DNA of 64,000 bases from Cymodocea nodosa (taxonomy: Eukaryota > Streptophyta > Magnoliopsida > Alismatales > Cymodoceaceae). The DNA lies in assembly GCA_036874045.1 (NCBI GenBank), contig JAZBRI010000004.1, positions 3,534,001 to 3,598,000 on the forward strand, in the 5' to 3' direction. Below are positions 63,010 to 64,000 of this stretch, one piece after another. Under the pieces are notes generated by a model that ran no database searches, was not told where the DNA came from, and saw only the letters and a list, made by a program, of their open reading frames with translations. How positions within the stretch are numbered: position 1 is the first letter of the stretch; each line of letters begins with the position of its first letter. The translations under genes were made by a program, and so were the position numbers.

Positions 63010-64000
63010 AAGAGGTATCAATTTCATTAACCGTTCTATTGACAGGATTAGGTATAGCTTGTATTGGCAATCCTCCAATAAGTCTAACTTCCATTGGTTC
63101 CTTCTGTCTAAGTGATAAATTTCTATTCTGATTTTGATTTGCAGCATTTCCAAATATAAATTCTAGACGATTATTTACTTGTTGGATTATCTTTTCTAAT
63201 TTCTCTATTTTAGCTCATTGTTCAATTAATACTTCATAACTTATGTTCTTCTCATTTATATTTTCTCCTCCCTGGAAATTGTTGTTTCTCCAAGATAAAT
63301 TCGAGTGATTTCTCCAATTAGGATTATAAGAATTTCCCAAGTTATCTCTCTGGTTTTTAGCATAAATAATATCTAAGTCATTTATGTTTGTATTCTTTTT
63401 TGCTAGCTTTTGATTTAATGATAACTCTTCTATTTTCTTTGTTAATTCATTTAATTTCACCTCAAGCATAGTATTGGAATCTATTTCATGCATTCCTATT
63501 GGCAATAATCTTTTATCTGCAATAGCTTCAGCCGAATTTTCCCACTATGCAGTTCTTTTTGCAAAATTTTCTAAATATGCCCATGCTTCTTCACTACATA
63601 ATTTTAAAAATCCATTTTGACAAGTAGATTCTAATAAAGATTTCGTTGAAACATCTATGCCTTCATAAATTATGCCTATTAATTGTACTTTATTCATTGC
63701 ATGATGTGGACATTGAGTCAGTAAATCTTTAAATCTTTCAAAATATTTCCAGAATGATTCACCCTATTTTTGGCTACACATTAATATTTTTTTCTTCTTT
63801 TTAATCGTTTGATGTGTTGGATAATATTTTTCCAGAAAAACAGAGCAAAATTCAGTCCATGTAGAAATTGAATCAAGCGACAAAGTATATAACCATCTCT
63901 TAGTTGTATCTTTTAAAGCAAAAGGGATATATCTAAGTTTAATAGCATCCATACTCATGTTCGACATTCTCATCATTTGACAAACTTCATTAAATTCTCT
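63010..64000 (-). pseudogene. Ty3/gypsy-type gag, truncated by the window edge and broken by stops
   Basis: One minus-strand frame continues from the window edge to about 63010. It shows the plant retrotransposon gag fold: KLRYIPFALKDTTKRWLYTL, EFCSVFLEKYYPTHQT, FERFKDLLTQCPHH, then a coiled-coil-like part, and later NPNWRNHSNLSWRNN, a motif common in gypsy elements of the Athila/Tat sort. In-frame stops interrupt it near 63763, 63543 and 63212, and a TGA ends it near 63010. No zinc knuckle, protease or reverse transcriptase follows; the next coding text is the F-box frame at 62801. The lineage is inferred from motifs only. Confidence 0.82.

Noticed and set aside
1..64000. CRISPR array, bacterial operons or phage genes
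   Set aside because: There are no spaced short repeats and no bacterial gene layout; genes have spliceosomal introns.

Overview
The window is nuclear DNA of a flowering plant. It has intron-bearing housekeeping genes with GT-AG junctions, a CLE signalling peptide, a plant-specific OXS3-type gene and long AT-rich intergenic stretches full of decayed plant transposons. A monocot is possible because some 5' exons are GC-rich, but I cannot name the genus.

Layout, left to right. 1-4691 holds the 3' end of a plus-strand gene I do not recognise (acidic C-terminus), with a LINE fragment upstream of its visible exons. 6200-7880 is a decayed PIF/Harbinger transposon. 9000-9299 encodes a 99-residue CLE prepropeptide. 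12367-16971 (minus) is the six-exon R-SNARE gene YKT6, and 22243-24249 (plus) is an intronless EXO70 gene. These two are divergent, and the roughly 5.3 kb between them contains an internal tandem duplication, a later 356-bp retro-insertion and an apparent 1.5-kb deletion. 28803-32506 is a deleted Ty3/gypsy chromovirus with both LTRs, a primer-binding site and an exact 5-bp target duplication. 32800-35110 is a second Harbinger element with remains of both of its genes. 36907-37893 is an OXS3-like stress gene. 39257-44723 carries two related MITE-like elements in AT-rich DNA. 46643-52859 (minus) is the coatomer beta subunit gene. 57637-58150 is a Myb/SANT-like pseudogene of transposon type. From about 61662 to the right edge (minus) an F-box gene broken by three stop codons lies beside a Ty3/gypsy-type gag, also broken by stops.

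Functionally, three of the four intact conserved genes (YKT6, EXO70, beta-COP) act in membrane traffic: SNARE fusion, exocyst tethering and COPI coat formation. I treat this as coincidence of neighbourhood, apart from the shared YKT6/EXO70 upstream region, whose duplication could affect both promoters. The most unusual structures are the duplicated YKT6-EXO70 spacer, which preserves an empty site for a dated insertion, and the gag plus F-box arrangement at the right end, which may be a retroelement carrying a captured host gene.
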